Source: Paenarthrobacter sp. PH39-S1
GTDB taxonomy: Bacteria; Actinomycetota; Actinomycetes; Actinomycetales; Micrococcaceae
Assembly (NCBI RefSeq): GCF_030063245.1
Contig: NZ_JASISR010000019.1
Coordinates: forward strand, 1 to 64,000
Direction: 5' to 3'
Length of the DNA: 64,000 nt
The translations under genes and the position numbers were made by a program. Positions 8,711-18,035 of this stretch are shown here, piece after piece; the first letter of the stretch is position 1; the number at the start of each line of letters is the position of its first letter. Below the pieces are notes generated by a model. The model was not told where the DNA came from and made no database searches. It saw only the letters and a list, made by a program, of their open reading frames with translations.

Positions 8711-10114
8711 TCAGAAGCGGGCCGCGCCCGGATCGTCGACGGCGGGAGTCTCAGTGACATCTTCGGCCTCGGTGGATTCGACCGCTTCCAGCTCGGCGTC
8801 TTCCACCGTCTCCGACTCGGCGTCGCCGGCGCTGACAAAGCTGCTCAGGTCCACCGCGTCGCCGTTGGTGTCAGTGACCGTGGCCTGGGCCAGGACGGCC
8901 GCCAGCGCCTTACGGCGGCGCACCTCAGCGACAATCATCGGGACCTGACCGCTGGAGTCAAGCATCTGCGCGAACTGGTTCGGCTCCATGCCGTACTGGC
9001 TGGCCGAGGAAACGATGTAATCGATCAGCTCGGGCTGGCTGACGCCGATTTCCTCCTTGTCCGCGATGGTATCCAGGATGATCTCGTTGCGGAACGCACG
9101 CTCCGTGTTGGACTTAACCTCTGCGCGGTGCTCCTCGGTGTCGTGGCCTTCGCCGCCGTGGCCGCCTTCACCGTTAAAGTGCTGCTCGATCTGGTCGGAA
9201 ATGACGGATTCGGGCACCGGAACATCGATCAGTTCGATGAGCTTGTCCAGGACCTTGTCCCGGGCCTCAATGCCCTGATCAACCGTCTTGGCTTCGGCCA
9301 CCTGCTTGGCCAGGTTGGCGCGCAGCTCGGTCATGGTGTCGAACTCGCTGGCCAGCTGCGCAAAGTCATCGTTGGCCTCGGGAAGCTCGCGCTCCTTGAC
9401 GGAGCGGACCGTCACCGTGACCTGGGCCGCCTCGCCGGCATGATCTCCGCCGGCCAGTTTGGTGTCGAACACGGTCTCTTCGTCAACACTGAGTCCGGCG
9501 ACTGCGTCATCGAGGCCCTCGAGCATAGTTCCGGCGCCCACCTCGTAGGACAGGCCGGAAGCCGAATCCACGTCTTCGCCGTCAATCTTTGCGGCAATGT
9601 CAATGGAGAGGAAGTCCCCGGTGGCAGCCGGGCGGTCCAGCGGCTTAAGCGACCCAAACCGGCCACGCAGTTCGTTCAGGGCCTTCTCGAGGTCCTCATC
9701 TGCAGTCTCGGAGGCCTTCACCTCAACTTCGATTCCGCTGTAGTCCGGCAGCTCAATCTCCGGACGGACATCGACCTCGACGTGGAACTTCAGTTCCCCG
9801 TCGGTCGCACTCGGATCCGGAACTTCGGTGATTTCAACCTCGGGGCGGCTCAACGGATGGATGCCGGCTTCTTCAACGGCGGCCTGGTACCAGCCGTTAA
9901 GGCCGTCATTGACAGCTGTCTCCAACACGTAGCCGCGGCCCACGCGCTGGTCGATCAGGCGGTTGGGGACTTTGCCCTTACGGAATCCCGGCACCTGAAC
10001 CTGAGTAGCAATCGTCTTGTAAGCCTCATCAATGCTGGGCTTCAATTCCTCGAGCGGAACCTCGACATTGAGCTTGACCCGAGTGGGTGTGAGGTTTTCG
10101 ACGGCGCTCTTCAC
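8711..10114 (-). CDS. tig: trigger factor, ribosome-associated chaperone and peptidyl-prolyl isomerase
   Basis: This 467-residue protein has the ribosome-binding N-terminus with the GFRKGKVP loop, a central FKBP-type domain ([10 protein letters not shown] onward) and a C-terminal chaperone domain with a long acidic tail rich in Glu and Asp, as in other actinobacteria. The GTG at 10114 starts the conserved [15 protein letters not shown]-terminus and has AGGAG 9-13 bases upstream; an ATG five bases before it is out of frame. It lies upstream of the Clp genes in the same direction, and just downstream of tRNA-Pro. Confidence 0.95.
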   Translation of the reverse strand: MKSAVENLTPTRVKLNVEVPLEELKPSIDEAYKTIATQVQVPGFRKGKVPNRLIDQRVGRGYVLETAVNDGLNGWYQAAVEEAGIHPLSRPEVEITEVPDPSATDGELKFHVEVDVRPEIELPDYSGIEVEVKASETADEDLEKALNELRGRFGSLKPLDRPAATGDFLSIDIAAKIDGEDVDSASGLSYEVGAGTMLEGLDDAVAGLSVDEETVFDTKLAGGDHAGEAAQVTVTVRSVKERELPEANDDFAQLASEFDTMTELRANLAKQVAEAKTVDQGIEARDKVLDKLIELIDVPVPESVISDQIEQHFNGEGGHGGEGHDTEEHRAEVKSNTERAFRNEIILDTIADKEEIGVSQPELIDYIVSSASQYGMEPNQFAQMLDSSGQVPMIVAEVRRRKALAAVLAQATVTDTNGDAVDLSSFVSAGDAESETVEDAELEAVESTEAEDVTETPAVDDPGAARF

Positions 10115-10193
10115 AGCATGTACTCCTGAATGGTCGATTTGTGAGTGGTGATCAGCAGCAAGTTCCGTCCTGTGTTTCCGGAACAATGCTGAG

Positions 10194-10266
10194 TCGGGGC
10201 GACAGGACTCGAACCTGCGGTCTCCTGCTCCCAAAGCAGGCGCGCTAGCCACTACGCTACGCCCCG
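10194..10266 (-). tRNA. tRNA-Pro(TGG)
   Basis: A 73-nt cloverleaf: acceptor CGGGGCG / CGCCCCG, anticodon stem CCTGC / GCAGG with loop TTTGGGA giving anticodon TGG, and T arm with GTTCGAGTC. The 3' CCA is not encoded. Confidence 0.93.
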
Positions 10267-10346
10267 TAGTGCACCGGCAAGTCTACGGCCAAAATCCCTC
10301 TCATGCACAATCCCCAATGCGGGCGCAGCGCAGACCCGGTGCACAT

Positions 10347-10375
10347 TTGACAGTACCCGCCCCCCGTATGATGTA
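10347..10375 (+). promoter_or_regulatory. possible promoter for tRNA-Gly
   Basis: A perfect -35 hexamer TTGACA lies at 10347-10352. A TATGAT at 10367-10372 is only 14 bp away, while the 17-bp-spaced hexamer GATGTA is poor, so the call is weak. It would give a leader of about 80 nt before tRNA-Gly. Confidence 0.3.
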
Positions 10376-10464
10376 GTTGTACCCGGCGGAACGCTCCGCC
10401 GGCGGGAAAGCGGCCGGGCAGTGCGGCGGTACCGCCTTCCTTACTTCCCTTCGGCATCACTCCT

Positions 10465-10535
10465 GGGGGCGTAGCTTAATGGTAAAGCCTCAGTTTTCCA
10501 AACTGATGACGCGGGTTCGATTCCCGTCGCCCCCT
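10465..10535 (+). tRNA. tRNA-Gly(TCC)
   Basis: A 71-nt cloverleaf: acceptor GGGGGCG / CGCCCCC, anticodon stem TCAGT / ACTGA with loop TTTCCAA giving anticodon TCC. CCA is encoded at 10536-10538. A strong terminator follows. Confidence 0.95.
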
Positions 10536-10553
10536 CCATCCCAGTTTTGACCT

Positions 10554-10579
10554 CCCCCGGCGGCGCCGGGGGATTTTTT
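10554..10579 (+). terminator. Rho-independent terminator after tRNA-Gly
   Basis: CCCCCGGC, a GGC loop and GCCGGGGG (10554-10572) are followed by ATTTTTT, a classic stem plus U tract 19 bp after the tRNA. Confidence 0.85.
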
Positions 10580-10686
10580 GCCTTCAGCAGGAAACGAGGG
10601 CGAGCCGTAGAACCATATGCGTATGACCAGCCACCGGAAGCGGAGTCCGCGTCAGCCCATTCAAGTCCGCGGGAGCCGCGTCTGCG

Positions 10687-11784
10687 TCAGCACTGGCAGG
10701 CCGGGCACCAGTACAATTTCCGGTTCCCTAGTTCCGTCATTGCTACCGGTGTTCGGCAGATCCGGCAGGGCAACCCCTCGCGCTTGTACACATAGTGCGC
10801 GTCGCCCACCGCCACCGGCAGGGTCGGCGATGTCCGGTCGGCGGAAGCGGTGGTAATGATCCGTCCGTCCCGGACGCCGTCGCCCATCACGGACAGGATG
10901 TCCCGCCACAAGCCGGCAAGCCGCTCCGACGGCAGCGCAGTGCCGGGCAGCCATGGATCGAGGCGCCGCCGGAAGAGCACCTCGGCACGGTAAACGTTTC
11001 CCACACCCGCAAGAACCTGCTGGTTCATCAGCAGCAACCCCACCGCCGCCCGGCTGGCACCGGCGCGACGGATAAACTCCAGCTCGTCGCCGGGACGATT
11101 GTGCAGCGGATCCGGCCCCAGCGCCGCGACGGCGGCCGCGGCTTCCACCGGCGTCAGCACCTCGCAGGCGGTGGGTCCGCGCAGGTCCGCCCAGCCATGG
11201 TCCGAGACGAGCCGGACGCGCACGGCGCCTTTGGGCTCCGGCGGACCCGCATACGCTGCGGAACCCACGGCTACAGCGGCGGCGGCACCAACGCTGCGTG
11301 CACGTCCCGCGGCGGCGGACATGCCCACGGCCGCAGCGGCCGCGGCGGCGGCACCAACGCTGCGTGCACGTCCCGCAGCGGCGGACATGCCCACGGCCGC
11401 AGCGGCCGCGGCGGCGGCACCAACGCTGCGTGCACGTCCCGCAGCGGCAGACGTGCCCACCGAGCCTGCGCCGGCGTCCGCGGCAGGAATCTCCCGCTCC
11501 CCGATCCGCCGCGGCGCGCCGATGCTGGACGCCCCCGTGAACGATTCATCCCCGCCGAAGTCCCACGCACCATACAGACCCAGGTGCACGCGGAGCACGA
11601 GCTCGTTCCCGAAGCTCAAAAACAGCTGCTTGCCGTGCGCGGCTGCGTGCTCCAGCACGTGACCGTCCAGCCGGGCCGCTCCGGCGGTGAAGCGCCCCTG
11701 TGGACTGGAGAGCCGAAGCCGGTGCCCCGCGAAGACGTCCTGGAATTGACGCGCCAGCCGATGGACGGAGTGACCTTCAGGCAT
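10687..11784 (-). CDS. Fpg/Nei-family DNA glycosylase/AP lyase with an in-frame minisatellite
   Basis: Base-excision repair enzyme: the catalytic Pro2-Glu3 (MPEGHSVHRL), a Lys52 suited to beta-elimination, the H2TH segment QQVLAGVGNVYRAE, and a C-terminal zinc finger (Cys340, 343, 360, 363). It is closest in style to actinobacterial Nei-type enzymes. At 365 residues it is longer than usual because residues about 109-174 form an alanine-rich insert of three 22-residue repeats, placed inside the N-terminal beta-sandwich domain. The insert is in frame and the catalytic parts look intact. The ATG lies four bases after the rpiB stop, so the two are probably co-transcribed. Confidence 0.9.
   Translation of the reverse strand: MPEGHSVHRLARQFQDVFAGHRLRLSSPQGRFTAGAARLDGHVLEHAAAHGKQLFLSFGNELVLRVHLGLYGAWDFGGDESFTGASSIGAPRRIGEREIPAADAGAGSVGTSAAAGRARSVGAAAAAAAAVGMSAAAGRARSVGAAAAAAAAVGMSAAAGRARSVGAAAAVAVGSAAYAGPPEPKGAVRVRLVSDHGWADLRGPTACEVLTPVEAAAAVAALGPDPLHNRPGDELEFIRRAGASRAAVGLLLMNQQVLAGVGNVYRAEVLFRRRLDPWLPGTALPSERLAGLWRDILSVMGDGVRDGRIITTASADRTSPTLPVAVGDAHYVYKREGLPCRICRTPVAMTELGNRKLYWCPACQC
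11266..11463 (-). repeat. 66-bp tandem repeat inside the Nei-type gene
   Basis: Three near-identical 66-bp units: the marker CACCAACGCTGCGTGCACGT recurs at 11286, 11352 and 11418, exactly 66 bp apart. Each unit encodes about VGMSAAAGRARSVG plus an alanine run. The period is a multiple of three, so unit gain or loss preserves the frame. Confidence 0.9.
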
Positions 11785-11787
11785 GCC

Positions 11788-12270
11788 CTACCGGACAACC
11801 TCGCCGGTTGTTTCGTACGCGGTGATCTTGGCGATGCGGCGCACGTGGCGTTCGTCCCGGCTGAAAGGCTCCGCCAGGAATGCCTCAATGATCCGCGTGG
11901 CCTCGTCGACGCTGTGCTGGCGTCCACCCACCGCGACGACGTTCGCGTCATTGTGCTCGCGGGCCAGTTTCGCCGTGTCCAGGTTCCAGGCCAGCGCGGC
12001 CCGGACACCCTTGACCTTGTTGGCCGCGATCTGCTCCCCGTTACCGGAGCCGCCCAGCACAATGCCCAGCGCGTCAACGCCGGCTTCGATGTCCGTCACC
12101 ACGGCACGGGCGGCATTGATGCAGAAGGCGGGATAGTCGTCCTGGGCATCGTAAATTTTTGGCCCATGATCCACCATCTCGTATCCGACGGCACCCAGAT
12201 ACTCGATCAGGTGCGCGCTCAGCTCCATGCCGGCATGGTCTGTGGCAATGTGGATGCGGGAGGGGCTCAT
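11788..12270 (-). CDS. rpiB: ribose-5-phosphate isomerase B
   Basis: This 160-residue RpiB/LacAB-type isomerase interconverts ribose 5-phosphate and ribulose 5-phosphate in the pentose phosphate pathway. It shows the ATDHAG N-terminal motif and the phosphate/anion loop GGSGNGEQIAANK. It is complete, and its stop lies just upstream of the glycosylase gene on the same strand. Confidence 0.93.
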   Translation of the reverse strand: MSPSRIHIATDHAGMELSAHLIEYLGAVGYEMVDHGPKIYDAQDDYPAFCINAARAVVTDIEAGVDALGIVLGGSGNGEQIAANKVKGVRAALAWNLDTAKLAREHNDANVVAVGGRQHSVDEATRIIEAFLAEPFSRDERHVRRIAKITAYETTGEVVR

Positions 12271-12312
12271 GGCATGTCCTTTTCGTGGCTGTATCTGGTT
12301 CCGGCTTCCAGC

Positions 12313-13317
12313 CTACAAGTTTCCCGGACTACCTGACGGCGGCGCTCCCGGGCCCGCTCCCGGTTCCCAGCCGTGGAAACTCCCGTTGAGCAGCGCCGCT
12401 AGCGCTTCCGCCCGGTCGGTGTCCGGGGCACCGATAATGGCGGCGGTACCGCTTTCCAGACGGACGACGACGGCGGGGCCGCTGGCCGCCAGGTAAGACA
12501 CCGTGCCGCCGCGCCGGCGCAGGCCCCAGCCGCCATAGTCCCGGGCCCGCGTATCCAACGCTGCCGCGGCCTGCACATCGGCGGCCCGGCAATGCAGGGC
12601 CGGAACCACCCCGGCTATCAGCACCGTGGCCCCGTCACGATCGGCATCCACGAGTGCCGTCAGGAAAACGACGGCGGCCAGAGCCAGCGCCAAGACCAGT
12701 GCCCCAAGCCAGGGCAATGCCAGCGCGATCAGCACACCCGGCAGGGCGCCAGCCAGCAGAATCATGATCAGCACCGAGCTTCGCGGATGCACCCAGTACA
12801 TCAGCCGGTTACGGGCCAGGGCAGGATCCAGCTCCACCCGCAGCGCCTCCTCGTCGCGCTGCGTCCACTGTTCAGCCGGTTGGTACACCAACGCAATGAC
12901 CACGCCCAGCGCCAACGCCGCGCCGCTGCCCATCGCGAGCACGATCGGATCCGGCTGCGGCCCTGGGTGCCGGCCGGCGCCGGCCTGCGCCACCAAGGTC
13001 GAGCCGAACAGGGACGTCAAAAACAGTTCCGCGGTGAACGCGGTCCCGAGCAGGGCCCTTCGCGCGGTACGCGGCAGGGACGTCCTGGCCGCCTGGCTGC
13101 CGAAGGCAATTCCCGCCAGTGCGATGCACCCGGCGCTGAACGCCAGATATCCGACGGCGGGCAGCGGAGAACCGCCGAACGGCAGGACCGCCCCGAGCGG
13201 GATTTCCCCGCGCAGCGTGTATCCGGCCAGACCAAAACTGATGGCGAGCAGCAGCGGGAAAATGATGGCAAACCGCAGCGCCCGGCGGTCGGTCCCCCGA
13301 TTCTCCCCCGACTCCAT
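12313..13317 (-). CDS. hypothetical membrane protein
   Basis: This 334-residue protein has an N-terminal transmembrane helix (about 15-37), further hydrophobic helices at about 55-80 and 85-110, and a pair near 180-240, then a soluble C-terminal domain of about 90 residues ending in a Gly/Pro-rich tail. The ATG at 13317 is chosen because GAGGGAG lies upstream; an in-frame ATG at 13383 lacks one. I do not recognise the family. It is divergent from pepN across 262 bp with no other gene. Confidence 0.65.
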   Translation of the reverse strand: MESGENRGTDRRALRFAIIFPLLLAISFGLAGYTLRGEIPLGAVLPFGGSPLPAVGYLAFSAGCIALAGIAFGSQAARTSLPRTARRALLGTAFTAELFLTSLFGSTLVAQAGAGRHPGPQPDPIVLAMGSGAALALGVVIALVYQPAEQWTQRDEEALRVELDPALARNRLMYWVHPRSSVLIMILLAGALPGVLIALALPWLGALVLALALAAVVFLTALVDADRDGATVLIAGVVPALHCRAADVQAAAALDTRARDYGGWGLRRRGGTVSYLAASGPAVVVRLESGTAAIIGAPDTDRAEALAALLNGSFHGWEPGAGPGAPPSGSPGNL

Positions 13318-13579
13318 GTGCGCTCCCTCACGATTTTTGCGGCTGTCGTTGCGGCCGTGCCGGATATTCTCCCGTTGGGCCACCGGTAAGTCACCGATTG
13401 CGCAGGTAAGCCCAGCCGGTTAGTTCCACCCTAGGCCTCGGAGTGCCCCGGCGGTTATGCCGTCGGCATGACAAATTTGACGCCCTCCCGCAGCAAAAGA
13501 CATTCAGTGGAACAATGAGTCCACAATGCCGTGGTCCGACACACCGGGGGCATCACCGCCGAACAATGGAGCCGATACT

Positions 13580-16153
13580 ATGTCTGACAACCAACCGTCC
13601 GGGATGAACCTGACCCGTGCCGAAGCCCGCGAACGGGCCGGTATTGTCGCCGTCGACTCCTACCACGTCACGCTCGATCTGACCCGCGGAGATGCGGTCT
13701 TCTCCTCGACCACCGTGGTGCATTTCCGCGCCACTGCCGGCGCGTCCACCTTCATCGACGCGATCACCGCCACTGTGCACTCGGTGACCTTGAACGGCGT
13801 CGAACTCGATGCAGCCGAGGTCTCCGACGGCGTGCGCATTCAGCTCCCCACCCTGGCTTTGACCAATATCCTGACCGTGGTGGCGGACGCCCCGTACATG
13901 AACACCGGCGAGGGCCTGCACCGCTTCGTGGACCCGGTGGACAACGAGGTCTACCTCTACAGCCAGTTCGAGGTCCCGGACAGCCGGCGTATGTTCGCCG
14001 TCTTCGAACAGCCGGACCTCAAAGCGCCCTTCAGCTTCAACATCACGGCCCCGGCCCACTGGGACGTCATCTCCAACTCTCCCACTCCGGCACCGCTCGC
14101 CGTCGGCACGTCCGCGACCTGGAACTTTGCACCCACCCCGGTGATCTCCTCCTACATCACCGCGCTGATCGCCGGACCCTACCAGAACGTCCGCGGCGAG
14201 CTCACCAGCTCCGACGGCCGGACGATCCCGTTGGGCGTCTTTGCGCGCAAATCCCTGATGCAGTACCTGGATGCCGAGAATATCTTTGAACTGACCCGCC
14301 AAGGCTTCGAATTCTATGAAAAGCAGTTCGGCACGCCGTATCCGTTCGCCAAGTACGACCAGCTCTTCGTCCCGGAATTCAACGCCGGCGCGATGGAAAA
14401 CGCGGGAGCGGTGACGTTCCTGGAAACGTATGTATTCCGCTCCAAGGTGACCGATGCCGTCGTCGAACGCCGCGCCATCACCATCCTGCACGAGCTGGCC
14501 CACATGTGGTTCGGCGACCTGGTGACCATGCGCTGGTGGAACGATCTGTGGCTCAACGAGTCCTTCGCGGAATTCATGTCCACGCTCGCGGCGGCGGAAA
14601 ACACCCGGTACACCAACGCCTGGACCACGTTCTCCTCGATGGAAAAGTCCTGGGCCTACCGGCAGGATCAGCTGCCCAGCACGCACCCCATCGTGGCGGA
14701 GATCAAGGATCTGGAAGATGTCCTGGTCAATTTCGACGGCATCACCTACGCCAAGGGCGCCTCGGTGCTCCGCCAGCTGGTGGCCTGGGTGGGCCAGGAG
14801 GAGTTCATGGCCGGGGTGCGCGCCTACTTCGGCAAACACGCCTGGGGCAACACCGAGCTGGCGGATCTGCTCCGTGAGCTGGAGATCTCCAGCGGCCGCG
14901 ATCTGAAGGACTGGTCGTCGCTATGGTTGGAAACGGCCGGCGTGAACACCCTGCGCCCGGAAATAACCGTGGATGACGACGGCGTCATCACCGGCTTTGC
15001 CGTGCTGCAGTCGGCCGTTCCGGAGCACCCCACCATCCGCCCGCACCGGGCCGCGATCGGTTTCTATGATCTGGCCGGCGCAGATGAGAGTTATTGCGGC
15101 AAGCTGGTCCGTACGCACCGCGTGGAGCTGGATGTCGACGGCGAACGCACGGAGGTTGCCGAGCTGACCGGCCGCCGCCGCCCCGCCCTGGTACTGCTGA
15201 ACGACGGCGATCTGGCCTACGCCAAGGTCCGTCTCGACGAGGCCTCGCTCAGCTTCGCAAAGGCGCATCTGAAGGACTTCGCCGACTCACTGCCGCGCAC
15301 GCTGGTCTGGGGGTCGGCCTGGGACGCCGCGCGCGACGGCGAAACGCCGGCCCGCGAATACGTGGACCTCGTCCTGGCCAACATCGGTTCGGAATCCGAC
15401 TCTTCCGTGGTTACCGTGCTGCTGCGCCAGCTGACCACGACCCTGATGTTTTACGTGGCCGAGGAGCACCGGGGGGCTGTCACGGTCCGGACCGGGGATG
15501 CGCTCTGGACGCTCGCGGGGCAGGCGGACGAGGGGTCTGATTCGCAGCTGCAGTTCGTGAAGGCCTTCGCCGCGCTGGCACGCACCGGTGAACAGCTGGA
15601 CGCGGTGGCACGGCTGGTGGCGGGCGGCGGCGGTCCGGCCGGCGTTGAGGTCGATCAGGACTTGCGCTGGGAGCTGGTGTCCTCACTGGTGGCCGGCGGA
15701 CGGATGGGAGAGGCAGACATCGATACCGAGCTGGGCCGCGACCGCACCCAGACCGGCCAGCTGGCGGCCGCCGGAGCCCGCGCTTCCATCCCCACGCCTG
15801 AGGCAAAAGCGGCCGTCTGGAACTCTGTCGTCGTTGACGGTGATATGCCCAATGCCGCCCAGCGGTCAGCAATCGGCGGCTTCACCCGGGTCAACGACAC
15901 GAAGCTGCTCGAGCCTTTCGTGGCCAAGTATTTCGCCTCCATCCGCAAGGTCTGGGCCGCCAAGTCGCATGAGATCAGCTCCACCATCGTCACCGGTCTC
16001 TACCCGTCGCAGCTGGTCTCGCAAGGCACCATCGACGCCACGGACGCATTCCTGACCGAGTTGGGCAGCGACACGCCATCACTGCGCCGGCTGGTGCTGG
16101 AAAGCCGCGACGGCGTGGTGCGCGCGCTCAAGGCCCGGGCCGCGGACAAGTAG
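13580..16153 (+). CDS. pepN: aminopeptidase N (M1 zinc metallopeptidase)
   Basis: This 857-residue cytoplasmic M1 peptidase removes N-terminal residues from peptides. It has the GAMEN exopeptidase motif (about residues 270-274) and the zinc site HELAH (about 304-308) with the second glutamate in LNESFAEF. A long C-terminal ERAP1-like helical domain follows. The ATG at 13580 is chosen because GGAG lies about nine bases upstream; an in-frame ATG at 13526 would add 18 unconserved residues. osmC follows after six bases and is probably translationally coupled. Confidence 0.94.
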   Translation: MSDNQPSGMNLTRAEARERAGIVAVDSYHVTLDLTRGDAVFSSTTVVHFRATAGASTFIDAITATVHSVTLNGVELDAAEVSDGVRIQLPTLALTNILTVVADAPYMNTGEGLHRFVDPVDNEVYLYSQFEVPDSRRMFAVFEQPDLKAPFSFNITAPAHWDVISNSPTPAPLAVGTSATWNFAPTPVISSYITALIAGPYQNVRGELTSSDGRTIPLGVFARKSLMQYLDAENIFELTRQGFEFYEKQFGTPYPFAKYDQLFVPEFNAGAMENAGAVTFLETYVFRSKVTDAVVERRAITILHELAHMWFGDLVTMRWWNDLWLNESFAEFMSTLAAAENTRYTNAWTTFSSMEKSWAYRQDQLPSTHPIVAEIKDLEDVLVNFDGITYAKGASVLRQLVAWVGQEEFMAGVRAYFGKHAWGNTELADLLRELEISSGRDLKDWSSLWLETAGVNTLRPEITVDDDGVITGFAVLQSAVPEHPTIRPHRAAIGFYDLAGADESYCGKLVRTHRVELDVDGERTEVAELTGRRRPALVLLNDGDLAYAKVRLDEASLSFAKAHLKDFADSLPRTLVWGSAWDAARDGETPAREYVDLVLANIGSESDSSVVTVLLRQLTTTLMFYVAEEHRGAVTVRTGDALWTLAGQADEGSDSQLQFVKAFAALARTGEQLDAVARLVAGGGGPAGVEVDQDLRWELVSSLVAGGRMGEADIDTELGRDRTQTGQLAAAGARASIPTPEAKAAVWNSVVVDGDMPNAAQRSAIGGFTRVNDTKLLEPFVAKYFASIRKVWAAKSHEISSTIVTGLYPSQLVSQGTIDATDAFLTELGSDTPSLRRLVLESRDGVVRALKARAADK

Positions 16154-16159
16154 CCCTCC

Positions 16160-16630
16160 ATGGCCCTGCATGAGCATCACTACGCAATTACCGTTTCGTG
16201 GACCGGCAACCGCGGCACCGGCACCTCCGGCTACCGCGAGTACGGACGCGGGCATGATGTCACCGCCGCCGGGCTGCCGACCCTGCACGGTTCCGCGGAC
16301 CCGACCTTCCACGGCGACCGGGACCGTTGGAACCCTGAGCTGCTGCTGCTCACCGCCTTGGCCCAGTGCCACATGCTCTCTTACCTGCACGTCGCAGTGA
16401 ACCACGGGATCGTGGTGACCAACTACCGCGACGAAGCTGTCGGGGTAATGCGGTTGAACGCGGATGGCAGCGGGCAGTTCATCTCCGCGACACTACGGCC
16501 GGTGCTGACGGTGACGGACCCAGCACACCTCGGGCTGGCCGCCGCGCTGCACGAGGAAGCCGCGCAGAAGTGCTTTATCGCCCGCAGCGTCAACTTCCCA
16601 GTGCACCACGCACCCACCGTCACCGCCTGA
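16160..16630 (+). CDS. OsmC-family thiol peroxidase-like protein
   Basis: This 156-residue protein has the OsmC/Ohr fold signature: WNPELLLLTALAQCHML with Cys70 and a second cysteine, Cys138, in the helix EEAAQKCFIARS. OsmC proteins reduce organic hydroperoxides with these two cysteines. It begins six bases after the pepN stop without its own strong ribosome site, suggesting coupling. A long hairpin follows its stop. Confidence 0.88.
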   Translation: MALHEHHYAITVSWTGNRGTGTSGYREYGRGHDVTAAGLPTLHGSADPTFHGDRDRWNPELLLLTALAQCHMLSYLHVAVNHGIVVTNYRDEAVGVMRLNADGSGQFISATLRPVLTVTDPAHLGLAAALHEEAAQKCFIARSVNFPVHHAPTVTA

Positions 16631-16642
16631 CCCCTGCCCCCT

Positions 16643-16707
16643 CCTTCGGGTGAGTGGGGAGATATACCCCTCTAAACGGGGCGTATCTCCCCCACCCACC
16701 CGAAAGG
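16643..16707. terminator. long imperfect hairpin after osmC
   Basis: Arms 16643-16670 and 16678-16707 pair almost fully (three mismatches and two single-base bulges) around the 7-nt loop TCTAAAC. The core is GGGGAGATATACCCC / GGGGCGTATCTCC. It fills the space between osmC and the convergent epimerase pseudogene. There is no U tract. Compare the hairpins at 4591-4656 and 46173-46250. Confidence 0.6.
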
Positions 16708-17235
16708 TTATGCGGTGGTATGTTGGGTGGCCTTCCACGCCAGGACCAGCCGCCGCTCCTTGTCTGCGCTCAACCCGGCCCGACGGTCCCGGTCGAGACC
16801 GCGGGCACGTTCGTCGGCCAGAGTGTCTTCCCTCGTTAGGTCAAAAGGCCGCGGCGCCAGCCCGCGGGCCAGCGCCGGCCAGTAGCCGAACCAGTCGCTG
16901 ACGTCCCCCGGTCCGGCGATCAGGCACGGACGGCAGATATGAAGCCGGGGCTCAACGGCGTCTGAACTCAGCCGCTCACAGGTGACCTTGGCCTCCCCGT
17001 AGTCGCGGACCTGATCCAAACTCCAGGAGACGTCGACCACTTCATCCCACTCGCCGTCGAGCCCTCGATAGACCTCGATGCCGAGCGAGCGGTCCGCCTG
17101 CACAAAACCAACCCCCGCCGGCGGCTGTCCCGCCGTCCCCCTGGCCACGCAGGTCACCTCATGTCCGCGTTCCACCACCTGCCGGGCGAGCTCCGCGGAG
17201 AGGGAAACCGTTCCGCCCAGAATGAGAATGCGCGT
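16708..17235 (-). pseudogene. NAD-dependent epimerase/reductase, decayed
   Basis: Remnant of an SDR-type epimerase. The Rossmann start reads ACG-RILILGGTVSL: the codon at 17235-17233, which sits at the right distance after GGGAGA and where ATG is expected, is ACG. Downstream, the family segments VDVSW and YGEAKV, normally separated by tens of residues including the catalytic region, are joined after only a few residues. After FGYWPALARG the sequence leaves the family (frameshift or deletion). A GTG at 17178 could start an ORF of 156 codons but would lack the cofactor site. Confidence 0.75.
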
Positions 17236-17322
17236 ACTGTCTCCCTACGGCGCTAGGCTTGACAGCAGGGGAAATCTGCAGGACAAGCTCTGCAGAACAA
17301 GCAACGGGAAGGCACAATCGTA

Positions 17323-18021
17323 GTGACGTGGAATTGGGACCTGGTCTGGAGCCGGCTGCTGGCTGTCGGGTTCGTTGTACTGGTCAGCTTAATCATCTGG
17401 GCCGTCTTGACGCTCATCATTTCGCGCATTGTCCGGCGGATCCGCATCGGCAGCAGCATCCTGAATGTCCGCGGCCTGAAATGGGCCCAGCCGGTGCTGC
17501 GCACCCTCGACAGCGAACGCAGGGTTAAGCGCGCGGAGACCATCGGTTCACTGCTCAACTCCGTAGTGACGGTGGTGATCGTGGTCATCGCCGTCATTTA
17601 CGTGTTGCAGAGTCTGGGCGTCAATATCGCCCCGGTCCTGACCAGCGTCGGCATTTTTGGCATCGCTATCGGCTTCGGCTGCCAGCAGCTGATCCGGGAC
17701 TTTCTGGCCGGCATCTTCATCACCATGGAGGACCAGTACGGAATCGGCGACGTGATCGAGACAAGTGAGGTGGTCGGCGTGGTGGAGTCCGTGGGACTGC
17801 GGATCACGCGGGTCCGCGCCGTGGACGGCGCTATCTGGTATCTGCGCAATGGCGAGATCCTGCGGTTAGGCAACCGCTCCCAAGGCGATTTCATTGCTAC
17901 CGCTGCCGAGGGTCCGGCCGATGCCGCCGGCCAGACGGCGGTCGACGCTCACGACAATGCCCGTGACGAAATGGCACACCAGTCCGACGGCGGCGCAGCC
18001 ATTGCGCGTCGGGTTCAGTAG
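17323..18021 (+). CDS. small mechanosensitive channel of the MscS family
   Basis: This 232-residue membrane protein has one N-terminal helix (about 8-37), a second at about 84-106, and the pore-lining helix and beta-domain region ending in [22 protein letters not shown]. It is shorter than MscS: after the beta domain there is only a hydrophilic tail, and the alpha/beta vestibule domain is not seen. It would release solutes on osmotic downshift. The GTG at 17323 has GGGAAGG upstream. A globin gene follows after 14 bases, so the two are probably one operon. Confidence 0.85.
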   Translation: MTWNWDLVWSRLLAVGFVVLVSLIIWAVLTLIISRIVRRIRIGSSILNVRGLKWAQPVLRTLDSERRVKRAETIGSLLNSVVTVVIVVIAVIYVLQSLGVNIAPVLTSVGIFGIAIGFGCQQLIRDFLAGIFITMEDQYGIGDVIETSEVVGVVESVGLRITRVRAVDGAIWYLRNGEILRLGNRSQGDFIATAAEGPADAAGQTAVDAHDNARDEMAHQSDGGAAIARRVQ

Positions 18022-18035
18022 GAGGCGGGCGGCTC

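Noticed and set aside
11266-11463. CRISPR-like or REP array in the Nei-type gene
   Set aside because: The units are contiguous and translate in frame as a protein insert.
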